Assembly: GCA_044361315.1 (NCBI GenBank)
Contig: JBIKJA010000009.1
Location: forward strand, 62,001-126,000
DNA: 64,000 nt
Direction: 5' to 3'
From: Crocinitomix sp044361315
Lineage (GTDB): Bacteria > Bacteroidota > Bacteroidia > Flavobacteriales_D > Crocinitomicaceae
Positions 1 through 8,936 of this stretch are shown one piece after another (the first letter of the stretch is position 1; every line of letters begins with the position of its first letter). The notes under the pieces were generated by a model. That model was given only the letters and a program-made list of their open reading frames with translations, did no database searches and was not told the origin of the DNA. Both the position numbers and the translations under genes were made by a program.

Positions 1-2161
1 CACCTACAACTCCTGTTCCAGTATAAACACCACCCGGAGAAATGGCTGTTAACGTATGTGGTGCATCATTGATACACATTGGACCAAAAGGGATAATTGA
101 AGCATCCGCAGGAGCAACACCATTTGGAACAATAATCGTATTCGTATAAGCACAACCGTCTGCATCCACCACGCATACGTCAAAAGAACCAGCACAAAGC
201 CCAGTGTAAACACCAACTAAATCGGATGATGCACAATCATCAATACTATATTCGAAAGGAGCGACACCCACTGTACCTTCAAGCGTAATTGAACCTAAAC
301 AATCCCCTAAGCAGGTTTCACTCACTATAATTTCATTCACATCCACTGCTGGACTTTCTGAAAGAATCACATCTAATTCTGTTTCACAGTCGTTTACATC
401 TTTTACAATGATGGTATGAGTACCAGCGTCTAATCCAGTAAATGTTACCAGAGGGCCAAAGGCTCCACCATCTATGGAATAACTATAGCCAGGCACACCA
501 CCACCTGCCGCGATGAAAATTTCACCGTCTGAACCGCCGAAGCATGTGATTGGCACTGACGAAACAAGATCTAAAGTTAAAGGAGTTGGTTCAGTTAAGG
601 TAATCGTAGCATTTGCCAAACATCCATTTGCATCTAAAATCTCGACATCATGCGCGCCTTCCGTTAATCCTGTAAAGTCACCTGTTAGTGCATAAGGACC
701 AGCATCTATTGAAAATTCGAAAGGTTCAACTCCTCCAATTGCGGCAATTGTAATTGCTCCATCCGAGCCACCGTTGCATGACACATCGGCAGTTAAAATG
801 ATATCAACTTCAAGTGAATCAGGAGAAACGATTGGCAAAGGAATTTCAATGAAACATCCAGCTTCGTCCATAATTGTAACAATGTACGTTGCAGGAGCTA
901 GATCGGTAAAATAACCAGTTGGCATTGGACCACCGCCAATGTCATACGTTAAAACACCTGTTCCTCCTGAACCTTCCACCGTTCCGGTCCCATCATTGAA
1001 TCCGAAGCAAGTTACAACCGTTGTAGCCGTAACAAGACCAGTAATTTCCGGAGCTTCTGTTACCGTTACAGTACCTGTTTCAACACATCCGAGTGCATCG
1101 GTCACAGTTACGGTGTAAGTTCCTGCACACAAGCCAGTTGCAGTTGCTGTGGTTTGACTTCCTGCTCCGACATCCCACAAATAAGTGAAAGGTGCAACAC
1201 CAATACCGACAGCGGTTGCGGTTCCGTCACATTCTCCAAAACAAGAGGCAGGTAGAGAAGACATTGTAGGTGGTTCGCAACAAATTACATCGACAAATAC
1301 TGTATCCGCATCGACCACACCGCCGCAAGAGATTAATTTAGCGACATATGTGGTTGGTACCGCCGGACAAACTACCCGAGTTGGACCTGTTCCAATTAAA
1401 AAAGGACCAGAATACCATTCAATCGTTGGGTCACCAAGAGGAGTGTATCTAACTGCGTGATTGACAGCAGTCCATACTGTACTGTTTCTTCCAGGAAATA
1501 CAACGGCGGCAGTTCCAGGTAAGTTATGAACGCCTTGAACGGCTGTTCCTCCTGCCCAACCAGCGCAAACAACTTTATTTTGAATGTGATTTTCAATCAC
1601 ATTGGTAGTTTCGTAGAGAATAATTTGTTGAGTAGCAAGAAGACCAATACAAGAAAAATAAGGAACTGCTTGCCAAGTGACTACAAATCTTCGGAAAGGA
1701 GCCACACCCAAAGTTTGTGTTAAGACAGAACCTCCAATTCCAGGATTAATGTCGTGCCATGGTCCCATAATACAATTTTTAGGCGTACTTGCAGCTACCG
1801 AAGGAATAGGAGAAGTTGTAAACGTACCAGGGCCTCCAGAAAATCCTATCCAACCATTTGAAGATATATTGACGTTTGTATAAGTATTTCCATAAAAACA
1901 AAAACTAAAGCCAATTGCAATAGGACTTGAAACCCCATCATCACTTAGAAAACGAGACGTACCTGCATAAGCATTAGGAGCATACGTGATAGCTGCCACC
2001 GTGTAATCGGTTGTGTTTCCTCCTCCAACAAAATCTGCCGTTAAAGTAACGCAATCAGGTGGACAAGTCACCGTATCTGGACCAATATCGATTGTAGGTG
2101 CTTGTGAAATCCCTGCAAAAGTAAGCGTTACAAGTATGATAAAAAGTAAAAATAGTTTCAT
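1..2161 (-). CDS. N-terminal part of giant secreted SprB-repeat adhesin (runs off window)
   Basis: The minus-strand frame starting with the ATG at 2161 stays open to base 1, giving 720 codons with no stop. It begins with a signal peptide (MKLFLLFIILVTLTFAGISQ). Residues about 30-290 form a module containing GFSFCFYGNTYTNVNISSNG and HDINPGIGGS, a type common at the N-terminus of Bacteroidota surface proteins. From about residue 330 the protein consists of Cys-containing repeats of about 80-90 residues, each with patterns like CFGxxDGTxTV...GG...PFxYxxD...G.YTVTVTDxxGC, which match the SprB repeat family. Such proteins are cell-surface adhesins or gliding cargo exported by T9SS and usually end in a C-terminal sorting domain, which is outside the window here. 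The gene stands alone, with the nucleotidase operon 93 bp upstream of its start. Function beyond adhesion is inference. Confidence 0.8.
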   Translation of the reverse strand, partial: MKLFLLFIILVTLTFAGISQAPTIDIGPDTVTCPPDCVTLTADFVGGGNTTDYTVAAITYAPNAYAGTSRFLSDDGVSSPIAIGFSFCFYGNTYTNVNISSNGWIGFSGGPGTFTTSPIPSVAASTPKNCIMGPWHDINPGIGGSVLTQTLGVAPFRRFVVTWQAVPYFSCIGLLATQQIILYETTNVIENHIQNKVVCAGWAGGTAVQGVHNLPGTAAVVFPGRNSTVWTAVNHAVRYTPLGDPTIEWYSGPFLIGTGPTRVVCPAVPTTYVAKLISCGGVVDADTVFVDVICCEPPTMSSLPASCFGECDGTATAVGIGVAPFTYLWDVGAGSQTTATATGLCAGTYTVTVTDALGCVETGTVTVTEAPEITGLVTATTVVTCFGFNDGTGTVEGSGGTGVLTYDIGGGPMPTGYFTDLAPATYIVTIMDEAGCFIEIPLPIVSPDSLEVDIILTADVSCNGGSDGAITIAAIGGVEPFEFSIDAGPYALTGDFTGLTEGAHDVEILDANGCLANATITLTEPTPLTLDLVSSVPITCFGGSDGEIFIAAGGGVPGYSYSIDGGAFGPLVTFTGLDAGTHTIIVKDVNDCETELDVILSESPAVDVNEIIVSETCLGDCLGSITLEGTVGVAPFEYSIDDCASSDLVGVYTGLCAGSFDVCVVDADGCAYTNTIIVPNGVAPADASIIPFGPMCINDAPHTLTAISPGGVYTGTGVVG

Positions 2162-2254
2162 AGTTCACGTTGGTAGTTACTAAGATAACGATTTTTTAAC
2201 GTAAGGGATGCCTATTGTTCAAAATATGTTTACAAAATCGATTTAGATGATGAT

Positions 2255-3172
2255 CTAAGAAAGGGAATAATTGTTCTTGATCACCGTATCTGCGTAAAGA
2301 TTGATAGCACCTTTTTTATTAAAATAAAAATCAATTCTTCCTAACATTAAGCCTGCAAAACCTACTTGATTTATAAGAACGGGCTGACCAATTTTATTTT
2401 TATGAATTTCGGCTTTTTCCATAAACGTGTGGGTGTGGCCGCCAAGAATTAAATCAATGTTTGAAGTTTCAATCGCCAAAAGCGTATCACACATTTTATT
2501 CAATCGGGGAATATATCCTAAATGGGACAAACAAATGACCAAATTACATTTTTCATCCTCCTTTAATAGCGTGGCTATTTCTTGCGCCTTTTTAAGTGGA
2601 TCCAAGTAGATGGTTTCTTTGAAAAGTGCAGGACTGACCAGACCATCTAGTTCTACTCCTAAGCCAAAAATGCCAATTTTTAGGTGATCCTTGTAAAATA
2701 TTCGGTAAGGTTTTGTTTTGTCTTTAAGCAGCGTATTCTCAAAATTATAATTTGCACATAAAAATGGAAAATTAGCATGTTTTAAGACGCGATCAAATCC
2801 ATCAATTCCTCCATCAAAATCATGATTTCCTATCGTAGCTGCGTCATATCCTAAAGTAGACATGAGTTTTAATTCCAACTCTCCCCCATGAATATTAAAA
2901 TAAGGTGTTCCTTGAAAAATATCACCAGCATCTAGTAGAAGAATGTTTCTTTCTTCACTTCGAATAAGATCAATCAATTTTTTACGGCGTTCAATTCCTC
3001 CTAATCCTGGATATTTTGGATGATTTTTAGGAAAAGGATCAATTTGAGAATGGGTGTCATTGGTATGTAAAATGGTGAGTTTAGTTCGTTCTTCTAGCCA
3101 TCCAGCCGAAGAAAGAGCAACGACAGATGCTCCACCAAATGCCATATTTTTAACGAATTGCCTCCTTTCCAT
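2255..3172 (-). CDS. metallophosphatase half of a split 5'-nucleotidase (UshA-N-like), Tat signal
   Basis: 305 residues corresponding to the N-terminal calcineurin-like metallophosphatase domain of UshA/5'-nucleotidases. The metal-binding motifs are visible: HTNDTH (36-41), GDIFQG (83-88), GNHDFDGG (115-122), SHLGY (216-220) and GGHTHTF (244-250). The N-terminus ERRQFVKNMAFGGASVVAL has twin arginines followed by a hydrophobic stretch and looks like a Tat signal. UshA-type enzymes are normally one polypeptide of about 520-650 residues whose C-terminal domain binds the nucleotide base. Here that domain is a separate gene ending 2 bp upstream, so the two products probably form one periplasmic or surface enzyme that removes phosphate from nucleotides. 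It is the last gene of an operon starting with an EEP nuclease. The exact substrate is not determinable. Confidence 0.85.
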   Translation of the reverse strand: MERRQFVKNMAFGGASVVALSSAGWLEERTKLTILHTNDTHSQIDPFPKNHPKYPGLGGIERRKKLIDLIRSEERNILLLDAGDIFQGTPYFNIHGGELELKLMSTLGYDAATIGNHDFDGGIDGFDRVLKHANFPFLCANYNFENTLLKDKTKPYRIFYKDHLKIGIFGLGVELDGLVSPALFKETIYLDPLKKAQEIATLLKEDEKCNLVICLSHLGYIPRLNKMCDTLLAIETSNIDLILGGHTHTFMEKAEIHKNKIGQPVLINQVGFAGLMLGRIDFYFNKKGAINLYADTVIKNNYSLS

Positions 3173-3174
3173 AC

Positions 3175-3912
3175 TTAGTTAATTTCAATTCGTTTTTGAT
3201 CGCCATTTATGCCAATTTCGCCAATTTCACGAATTTCGTCGATGAGTACATTTCGTATTAAAATTCCTGTGTCCCATTTTTTTAAAGGACTCATAAGGAA
3301 ATCCATTTTGTCACCTCCCGAACTCAAATAATCTGATGTAATGATGTAAATGGGTTGGTTTTTTGTAAAGGGTTGGGAATTGATTTTCATTTCTTTAGTT
3401 GTATTGGACAATGACGCAGTTGCATTACTAATTGGTTGGCCGCCTTTTTCGTAGAGATAGTTCAAAAATTGGTCGATTTTTGAATAGTCGATTTTTAACA
3501 CCACAATGATATTATCGAAGGGCATTATCTCGAAGATATTTCCAATGGTGATATCACCTTTTGAAATAGATGCGCGAATGCCGCCAAAATTTAAAAGTCC
3601 GATAGTGTTTGAAGGATTCATTTCAGGGAAATAGGATTGGGCGGAATTTATCCCTTTCTTAAAAACGGCGTCTACGACAAAATTGCTTAAAACGGAATGT
3701 GGAGCGGTACTTACAAAATTCGAATCTGAAAATCCGATAACTTCCTTCATGATCGCATCTACCTTTGTTCGATAGGGATCAATTATACTATCTAAGGCTA
3801 ATGAATTATAGGTGCTGTCAATTTTAACATTTGCATTAGAAAAAGATTCGGCGTGTTTTTGACTACAAGCGCCAAGTAGAATAAAAGCAACGAATAATTG
3901 ACTGAATTTCAT
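3175..3912 (-). CDS. 5'-nucleotidase C-terminal (nucleobase-binding) domain lipoprotein
   Basis: 245 residues with a lipoprotein signal (MKFSQLFVAFILLGAC, lipidated Cys16). The body matches the 5'-nucleotidase C-terminal domain: an early GFSDSNF..TAPHSVLSNFVVDA segment, then GLLNFGGIRASISKGDIT, GNIFEIMPFDNIIVVLKI and YIITSDYLSSGGD. In UshA these segments pack over the metal site and form the adenine stack. There is no metallophosphatase domain in this gene; it is encoded directly downstream with a 2 bp gap. The start abuts the stop of the EEP nuclease, so translation is likely coupled. I read it as the lipid-anchored specificity half of a two-subunit nucleotidase. Alternative: an independent lipoprotein that merely resembles the domain; the neighbour argues against this. 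Confidence 0.8.
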   Translation of the reverse strand: MKFSQLFVAFILLGACSQKHAESFSNANVKIDSTYNSLALDSIIDPYRTKVDAIMKEVIGFSDSNFVSTAPHSVLSNFVVDAVFKKGINSAQSYFPEMNPSNTIGLLNFGGIRASISKGDITIGNIFEIMPFDNIIVVLKIDYSKIDQFLNYLYEKGGQPISNATASLSNTTKEMKINSQPFTKNQPIYIITSDYLSSGGDKMDFLMSPLKKWDTGILIRNVLIDEIREIGEIGINGDQKRIEIN

Positions 3913-4965
3913 TTATTTAACTTCTTTTTTCAAGACCATGTACACCGGAAAATGATCCGAATAACCATTCAAATAAAGTCCTCCTGCGTGTGTTCGTTTT
4001 GGATAACCTTTATAATTTCCTTCTTTTTGTTTTAGGTAATCTTTGCTGTAAACATACGATTTATGAAAAATGTAAGTTGACTCATCTATTCCCATTAATC
4101 CTTGGCTTATAATTAATTGGTCAAATAAATTCCAAGCATCTTGATATGCCAAAGTGCAATCTCCTAACTTAAATTTATCGTACATAACATTATAAAGATC
4201 ACCCGATTTCACTTTTGCTAGTTTAGTTCTAGCGCGAAGATAATCTCGCACGCTTTTATTCACCGGATCGTCGTTTAAATCGCCCATTAAGACGATTTTT
4301 GCATTTGGATCTTCTTTTAACAACGAGTCAATAATTTCGCGCCCTAATTTTGCCGCAGCAATTCGATTGGGCTCTGATGCTGCTTGACCACCGCTTCGTG
4401 AAGGCCAATGTGCTACTATGAAACTCACCTTGTCGCCATCCATCAGACCACTAACCACGAGTTGATTACGGGTGTAAAAATCAGGTTTGTCTAGTATGAT
4501 CAATTTATGCGAGGTTGTGTTGGTCGGTTTAAAATACTTTTCTTGGTACAATAAGCCAACATCAATTCCTCGTTTATCTGGCGAATCAATGTGGATGATT
4601 TTATAGTTACGGTTTTTGATTTTTTCTTCTTTTACCAAATCTTCTAAAACCAACCTATTTTCAACCTCACAAACACCGATGACCGCACAACCATCGGGAG
4701 AAACATCTTTTCCTAAATCCTCAATAACGACACTCATGTTATTTAATTTGTTGACATATTTGGCACTGTTCCAGGCAAAACCACCCTCTGGTGTAAATTC
4801 TTCATCATTCGTCAACGGGTCATTTATAGTGTCAAATAAATTTTCGAGGTTATAAAATCCAACGCAGGCTACCTTATAATTTTTATCTGCTTGACTGTAA
4901 GAAGAAAATGAAAAGAGAATCGCAACAAGCGAAAGGAATACAAGATTAGAAAGGATTTTTGTCAT
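3913..4965 (-). CDS. secreted endonuclease/exonuclease/phosphatase (EEP) family nuclease
   Basis: 350 residues with a signal peptide (residues 1-25, ending FSSYSQ). EEP fold residues are clear: NLENLFD (39-45; Asn39 and Glu41 region of the metal site), a Glu in IGVCEVENR, VAHWPSRSGG (His), MGDLNDDPVN (catalytic Asp/Asn) and the terminal SDHFPVY (Asp-His). The spacing matches the extracellular nuclease branch of the family rather than exonuclease III. It is the first gene of a three-gene operon with the split 5'-nucleotidase and is transcribed divergently from a TonB receptor operon. A coherent role is to cut environmental DNA or RNA, whose nucleotides the downstream enzyme then dephosphorylates. 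There is no T9SS sorting domain, so it is periplasmic or released. A phospholipid or inositol phosphatase activity cannot be excluded. Confidence 0.85.
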   Translation of the reverse strand: MTKILSNLVFLSLVAILFSFSSYSQADKNYKVACVGFYNLENLFDTINDPLTNDEEFTPEGGFAWNSAKYVNKLNNMSVVIEDLGKDVSPDGCAVIGVCEVENRLVLEDLVKEEKIKNRNYKIIHIDSPDKRGIDVGLLYQEKYFKPTNTTSHKLIILDKPDFYTRNQLVVSGLMDGDKVSFIVAHWPSRSGGQAASEPNRIAAAKLGREIIDSLLKEDPNAKIVLMGDLNDDPVNKSVRDYLRARTKLAKVKSGDLYNVMYDKFKLGDCTLAYQDAWNLFDQLIISQGLMGIDESTYIFHKSYVYSKDYLKQKEGNYKGYPKRTHAGGLYLNGYSDHFPVYMVLKKEVK

Positions 4966-4990
4966 TTTAGTGTTGATTTTTCATGGAAAC

Positions 4991-4998
4991 CAAAAGTA
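4991..4998 (-). promoter_or_regulatory. -7 element (TACTTTTG) of the nuclease/nucleotidase operon
   Basis: An exact match on the minus strand to the Bacteroidota -7 consensus TAnnTTTG, about 26 nt upstream of the EEP nuclease start. No clear -33 TTTG is seen. Placement is an inference. Confidence 0.45.
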
Positions 4999-5107
4999 GA
5001 AAAATTATTGTGATCGACGATCGTTTTTGATGCTACTTATATGTTAACAAACGATTAAGTTATCCACAATTACAGATAGTCGTGCATTTCCAGGTTGATT
5101 ATTTTTT

Positions 5108-5115
5108 TAACTTTG
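5108..5115 (+). promoter_or_regulatory. -7 element (TAACTTTG) of the TonB receptor operon
   Basis: An exact TAnnTTTG match, about 50 nt before the chosen ATG of the TonB receptor at 5167. Its presence between 5095 and 5167 supports that internal ATG as the real start, because the longer frame would begin upstream of the promoter. Confidence 0.45.
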
Positions 5116-5166
5116 TCAAGAATTTTGTATTCGTGCATAAGAAAAGTCACCTTTAGCCAGCTAAAA

Positions 5167-7689
5167 ATGATAAAAAAAAATACCCTCTTATTTTCACTTC
5201 TTTTTACAGGAATGATAGGAATTTCACAAACTACGCTTCCTACAAATGAAGATACACTCTTATTAAATGTGCCTGTTTTTGTGAGTAATTTGGAGGATGG
5301 TGATGGAACAACTGGTAATGGAAATGCAGTGAATGATTTATTACAATCTTCACGTGATGTTTTTGCGTCAACAGCGGGGTTTAATTTCGGGGCTGCACGG
5401 TTTAGAATTCGGGGATATGAAGGAGACAAAACAACCATTATGTTGAATGGAATTCCTTTAAATGACTTGGAAACTGGTTTGGGAACTTGGTATAAATGGG
5501 GTGGATTAAATGATGTGACGCGTTATGCCGAATCTAAAAACTGGCTTTCGGATAATCCGCATCATTTTGGAAATATTGGTGGATATTCCAATATTATAGC
5601 CAATGCTTCGGCTACACGAAAAGGGTCTCGAATTTCTTATGCGTCCACCAATCGGGCCTATACGCAACGATTAATGTACACGTATGGTACAGGGATGAAT
5701 AAAAATGGTTGGGCATTTGCCACTTCATTGTCAACACGGTACGCCGCTGAAGGATATGTAGATGGTACTTTTTATCAAGCGTTTAGCTATTTCATTGCAG
5801 TTGAAAAGAACATGAATTCGAACCATAATTTAAATTTAACCATTTTAGGTGCTCCTTCGGTAACAGGCAGAGCAGGTTTGGCAACCCAAGAGGCGTATGA
5901 CTTGTCAGGGGATAATTTTTACAACCCAAATTGGGGGTATCAAACTGCTGCTGATGGTTCTAAATTTAAACGAAATGCGCGAGTTTCTGATTCGCACATT
6001 CCGATAATTGCCTTATCTCACGATTGGAAAATTAACGATAATTCGGCCTTAAAAACCTCTGCTTTTACCTCATTTGGCAAATATGGACAAACCTCTTTAA
6101 ATTGGTATGATGCTAAAGACCCACGGCCAGATTATTATAAGTATTTACCTTCTTATTACGAAGGAATTAATGATGAAGCGAATGCACAACGAATGTTTGC
6201 GAATTGGCAATCAGAATCATCACGCCAAATTCAATGGGACGATTTATATGCAGCCAATAGAAATAATTTATATACGCTAAAGGATGCTAGCGGAAATTTA
6301 GTCACTGAAGGTTTGCGTTCGAAATATATCGTTGAAAACAGATGGAACAATGTTGTTTCAGGAGGTTTAAATTCGGTTTATAGCTTACAAAAGGATAAAG
6401 TGGCTATTAATACAGGTATTTTCTTGCAAATGCAACGAAATCATTATTTTAATACGGTCGAGGATTTATTAGGTGGCGATTTTTGGGTGGATGTGAATCG
6501 ATTTGCTGAACAATCATTCATTGATCCAAATGTGGCGCAAAGTGATCTGCAAAATCCTAATCGTGCGGTGAAAAAGGGAGATATCTATGGAAATAATTAT
6601 TATATCTTTAATCTAAATGCCACTGCTTTTGGACAAATCACCTATTCGGCAAATCGATGGAATTACTATTTTGCGGTGGAATTAGCAGAAGAGCAATTTT
6701 ATCGCGAAGGCTTGTATCAAACAGGAATTTTTCCAGAAAATTCATTAGGAAAATCCGAAAAGAAAAACTTTTTTAATCACGCAGTGAAAGGAGGGGCAAC
6801 CTTAAAATTAACTGGAAGACATTACATCACTGCCAATGCTGCATATATGACTGAGGCACCGATTTCAAGAGATGCTTTTATTTCGCCCCGAACACGAAAT
6901 GTATACGTGGAAGGCATTACGAATGAAACGATTTACACAGGAGATGTTAATTACATTGTTCGATATCCAAAATTGAAATTGCGATTGACTTATTATTATA
7001 CAGAGCGTAAAAATTCGGTTTGGTTAAACTCTTTCTACCACGAGGAATATAACAACTTTGTAAATTATATTATGACTAACGTGGATTATTTGCATCATGG
7101 ATTAGAGTTTGGAGCGGATGGAACAATTTATGGCGGATTATCTGGAAATGCTGTGCTCGCCGTTGGTCAACACTTGTATGATTCTCGTCCAACAGCTTCA
7201 ATTTTTGCGGACAATTCGGCGGAATTATTGGCAGAGAACAAGACAGTTTATTTACAGAATTATAAAATTGGTGGAATGCCGCAATCTGCTGCTTCGGTGG
7301 GTCTAAAATACAGCGGAAAAAAATATTGGTTTATTGGGGCTAATTTCAATTATTTTATGGACATTTATTTGGATCCAAATCCAGATCGTAGAACTGAAGA
7401 GGCGGTTGCTAATTTCGTTAAAACCGATCCACAATACGAGCAAACCATCCAACAAACAAAATTAGATAATGGCTATAACGTGAGCATGTTTGTAGGCAAA
7501 TCTTTTAAAATTGATAAGTATTTCTTAAATATTAACCTAAATATCAATAACTTAACAAATAATACAAATTTTGTTTCAGGTGGTTTTGAGCAATTGAGAT
7601 TTGATCCACAAAATATTGGTAAATTCCCACCACGACTGGGGTATATGTATGGGTTAAATTATTTTGTAATGGCGACATTACGTTTTTAA
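5167..7689 (+). CDS. TonB-dependent outer-membrane receptor
   Basis: 840 residues from the ATG at 5167, which gives a clean signal peptide (MIKKNTLLFSLLFTGMIGIS). The open frame from 5095 adds an implausible 24-residue leader. The plug domain covers about residues 30-160, with NDLLQSSRDVFASTAGFNFG, RFRIRGYEGDKTTIMLNGIP and a YSNIIANASATRKGS segment. The rest is a 22-strand-type barrel rich in Tyr/Asn and ends with the canonical aromatic-terminated strand GLNYFVMATLRF. It lacks the N-terminal CarboxypepD-like domain of SusC. It is followed by two OB-fold lipoproteins and a T9SS OB-fold protein in a tight operon and is divergent from nuclease genes. I infer import of a nucleic-acid or nucleotide-derived ligand; the ligand is not proven by sequence. 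Confidence 0.88.
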   Translation: MIKKNTLLFSLLFTGMIGISQTTLPTNEDTLLLNVPVFVSNLEDGDGTTGNGNAVNDLLQSSRDVFASTAGFNFGAARFRIRGYEGDKTTIMLNGIPLNDLETGLGTWYKWGGLNDVTRYAESKNWLSDNPHHFGNIGGYSNIIANASATRKGSRISYASTNRAYTQRLMYTYGTGMNKNGWAFATSLSTRYAAEGYVDGTFYQAFSYFIAVEKNMNSNHNLNLTILGAPSVTGRAGLATQEAYDLSGDNFYNPNWGYQTAADGSKFKRNARVSDSHIPIIALSHDWKINDNSALKTSAFTSFGKYGQTSLNWYDAKDPRPDYYKYLPSYYEGINDEANAQRMFANWQSESSRQIQWDDLYAANRNNLYTLKDASGNLVTEGLRSKYIVENRWNNVVSGGLNSVYSLQKDKVAINTGIFLQMQRNHYFNTVEDLLGGDFWVDVNRFAEQSFIDPNVAQSDLQNPNRAVKKGDIYGNNYYIFNLNATAFGQITYSANRWNYYFAVELAEEQFYREGLYQTGIFPENSLGKSEKKNFFNHAVKGGATLKLTGRHYITANAAYMTEAPISRDAFISPRTRNVYVEGITNETIYTGDVNYIVRYPKLKLRLTYYYTERKNSVWLNSFYHEEYNNFVNYIMTNVDYLHHGLEFGADGTIYGGLSGNAVLAVGQHLYDSRPTASIFADNSAELLAENKTVYLQNYKIGGMPQSAASVGLKYSGKKYWFIGANFNYFMDIYLDPNPDRRTEEAVANFVKTDPQYEQTIQQTKLDNGYNVSMFVGKSFKIDKYFLNINLNINNLTNNTNFVSGGFEQLRFDPQNIGKFPPRLGYMYGLNYFVMATLRF

Positions 7690-7701
7690 AAATTGAGACT
7701 G

Positions 7702-8934
7702 ATGAAAAATTCACTAAATAAATACTTGATCGCATTATCGGTGTTGATGTTAATAGCTTCTTGTAAAAAAGAACCAGATTCACCACCTGTAGGACAACTT
7801 TTGGAAAATTCGATTGTGACCATTGATAGTTTGCGAGATTGGCAAACGTCCGTTAATGGAACGATTTTAATTCAAGACTCTTTGTCTGTTTTTGGAATCG
7901 TGTCAATGGATGAACAAAATGGCAATATTTACAAAAATATTTATTTACAAGACGATAGCGCAGCCATTAATGTGCGTTTCACTAGTGCAACTGATTTGGT
8001 TCAGGGAGATTATATCCGAATTTCATTGATCGGTGCAACCCTGAGTTCATACAATGGGGTTATTCAATTGGATGGGGTTGATTCGGATACAAAAGTGGTG
8101 ATTCAATCTAAAAAGACTTCACCAAGTCCTTTAGAATTAACTATTTCTGAAATTGATTTATCGAAACACGAATCCAAATTGATTAAGTTAACCAATGTGC
8201 AATTTAAAGGAACGGAATTGTTGAATACGTATGCCGATGAAATTAATCAAACTTCCGAAAACAGGTTATTAGAAGATTTTGATGGAAATACCATTCCTGT
8301 TCGCACCAGTGGTTTTGCCAATTTTGCAGGAGATAGTTTGCCAAAAGGAAGCGGATCAATTGTGTGTATTGTAAGTGAGTTTAACGGAAGTTTACAATTG
8401 ATTTTACGTTCGCCTGAAGAAGCGCTGATGAATAATGTTAGAGGCCCAGGAGAATTGTTGGTAAAAGATTTTGATGATGATGATGTGTTGTCAGGAGGTT
8501 GGTTGATTCAACAAGTGGTGGGGTTAGATACTTGGGAAATTGGAACAGCTGGTGGTTGGCCAGATAAGCCTTATGCAGTGATTTCTAATTACGATGGTTC
8601 CAATTCTGCTTGTGAAAGTTGGTTGATTTCACCTTCGATTAATTTAACCACGTCAAGTGCCGCATCCTTATCCTTTGACAACGCTTATAAATACAGTGGT
8701 GCTCCTTTAAAAGTAATGGTTTCAGCAGATTATTCGGGTACTGGAAATCCAAATTTAAGTACCTGGGTTGAACTAACAGCGATTTGGTCGCCAGGTGATT
8801 TTGATTTTGTAAATTCTGGATTAATTGATCTAGCAGCTTTTTTGGGTAGCAATATTCGGGTAGCTTTTAAATATGTCGGAACGGACAGCGATGGAAGAAC
8901 CTGGGAGATTGATAATATTAAAATTAACGGGTAA
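7702..8934 (+). CDS. DUF5689 / choice-of-anchor-J surface lipoprotein (copy 1)
   Basis: 410 residues from the ATG at 7702; an earlier in-frame TTG at 7693 is less likely. Lipoprotein signal ends LIASC with Cys21 followed by KKEPD. Residues about 40-230 form a beta-rich OB-like domain (SVFGIVSMDEQNGNIYKNIYL, GDYIRISLIGATLSSYNGVIQLD) of the DUF5689 type. Residues about 255-410 are a choice-of-anchor-J/cleaved-adhesin jelly-roll (ESWLISPSINL, AASLSFDNAYKYSG, VAFKYVGTDSDGRTWEIDNIKI). It lies 12 bp after the TonB receptor, where SusD-type partners sit in other loci, so it may be the surface lid or ligand-capture subunit. It is a close paralogue of the next gene. The ligand is unknown; the OB fold hints at nucleic acid. 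Confidence 0.75.
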   Translation: MKNSLNKYLIALSVLMLIASCKKEPDSPPVGQLLENSIVTIDSLRDWQTSVNGTILIQDSLSVFGIVSMDEQNGNIYKNIYLQDDSAAINVRFTSATDLVQGDYIRISLIGATLSSYNGVIQLDGVDSDTKVVIQSKKTSPSPLELTISEIDLSKHESKLIKLTNVQFKGTELLNTYADEINQTSENRLLEDFDGNTIPVRTSGFANFAGDSLPKGSGSIVCIVSEFNGSLQLILRSPEEALMNNVRGPGELLVKDFDDDDVLSGGWLIQQVVGLDTWEIGTAGGWPDKPYAVISNYDGSNSACESWLISPSINLTTSSAASLSFDNAYKYSGAPLKVMVSADYSGTGNPNLSTWVELTAIWSPGDFDFVNSGLIDLAAFLGSNIRVAFKYVGTDSDGRTWEIDNIKING

Positions 8935-8936
8935 GT

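Noticed and set aside
513..1883. Several open frames on the + strand and one on the minus strand within the first 2 kb.
   Set aside because: They are antisense or out-of-frame shadows of the long adhesin gene, whose frame is open throughout with repeat structure.
5060..5068. Perfect DnaA box TTATCCACA between the divergent nuclease and TonB operons.
   Set aside because: A single 9-mer is expected about once by chance in a window of this size; no cluster or unwinding region is next to it.
4966..5166. A Pho-box-like operator in the divergent promoter region (TTAACA/TTAAG repeats around 5043-5062).
   Set aside because: The repeats are AT-rich and irregular, and I have no reliable Bacteroidota PhoB consensus to compare with.
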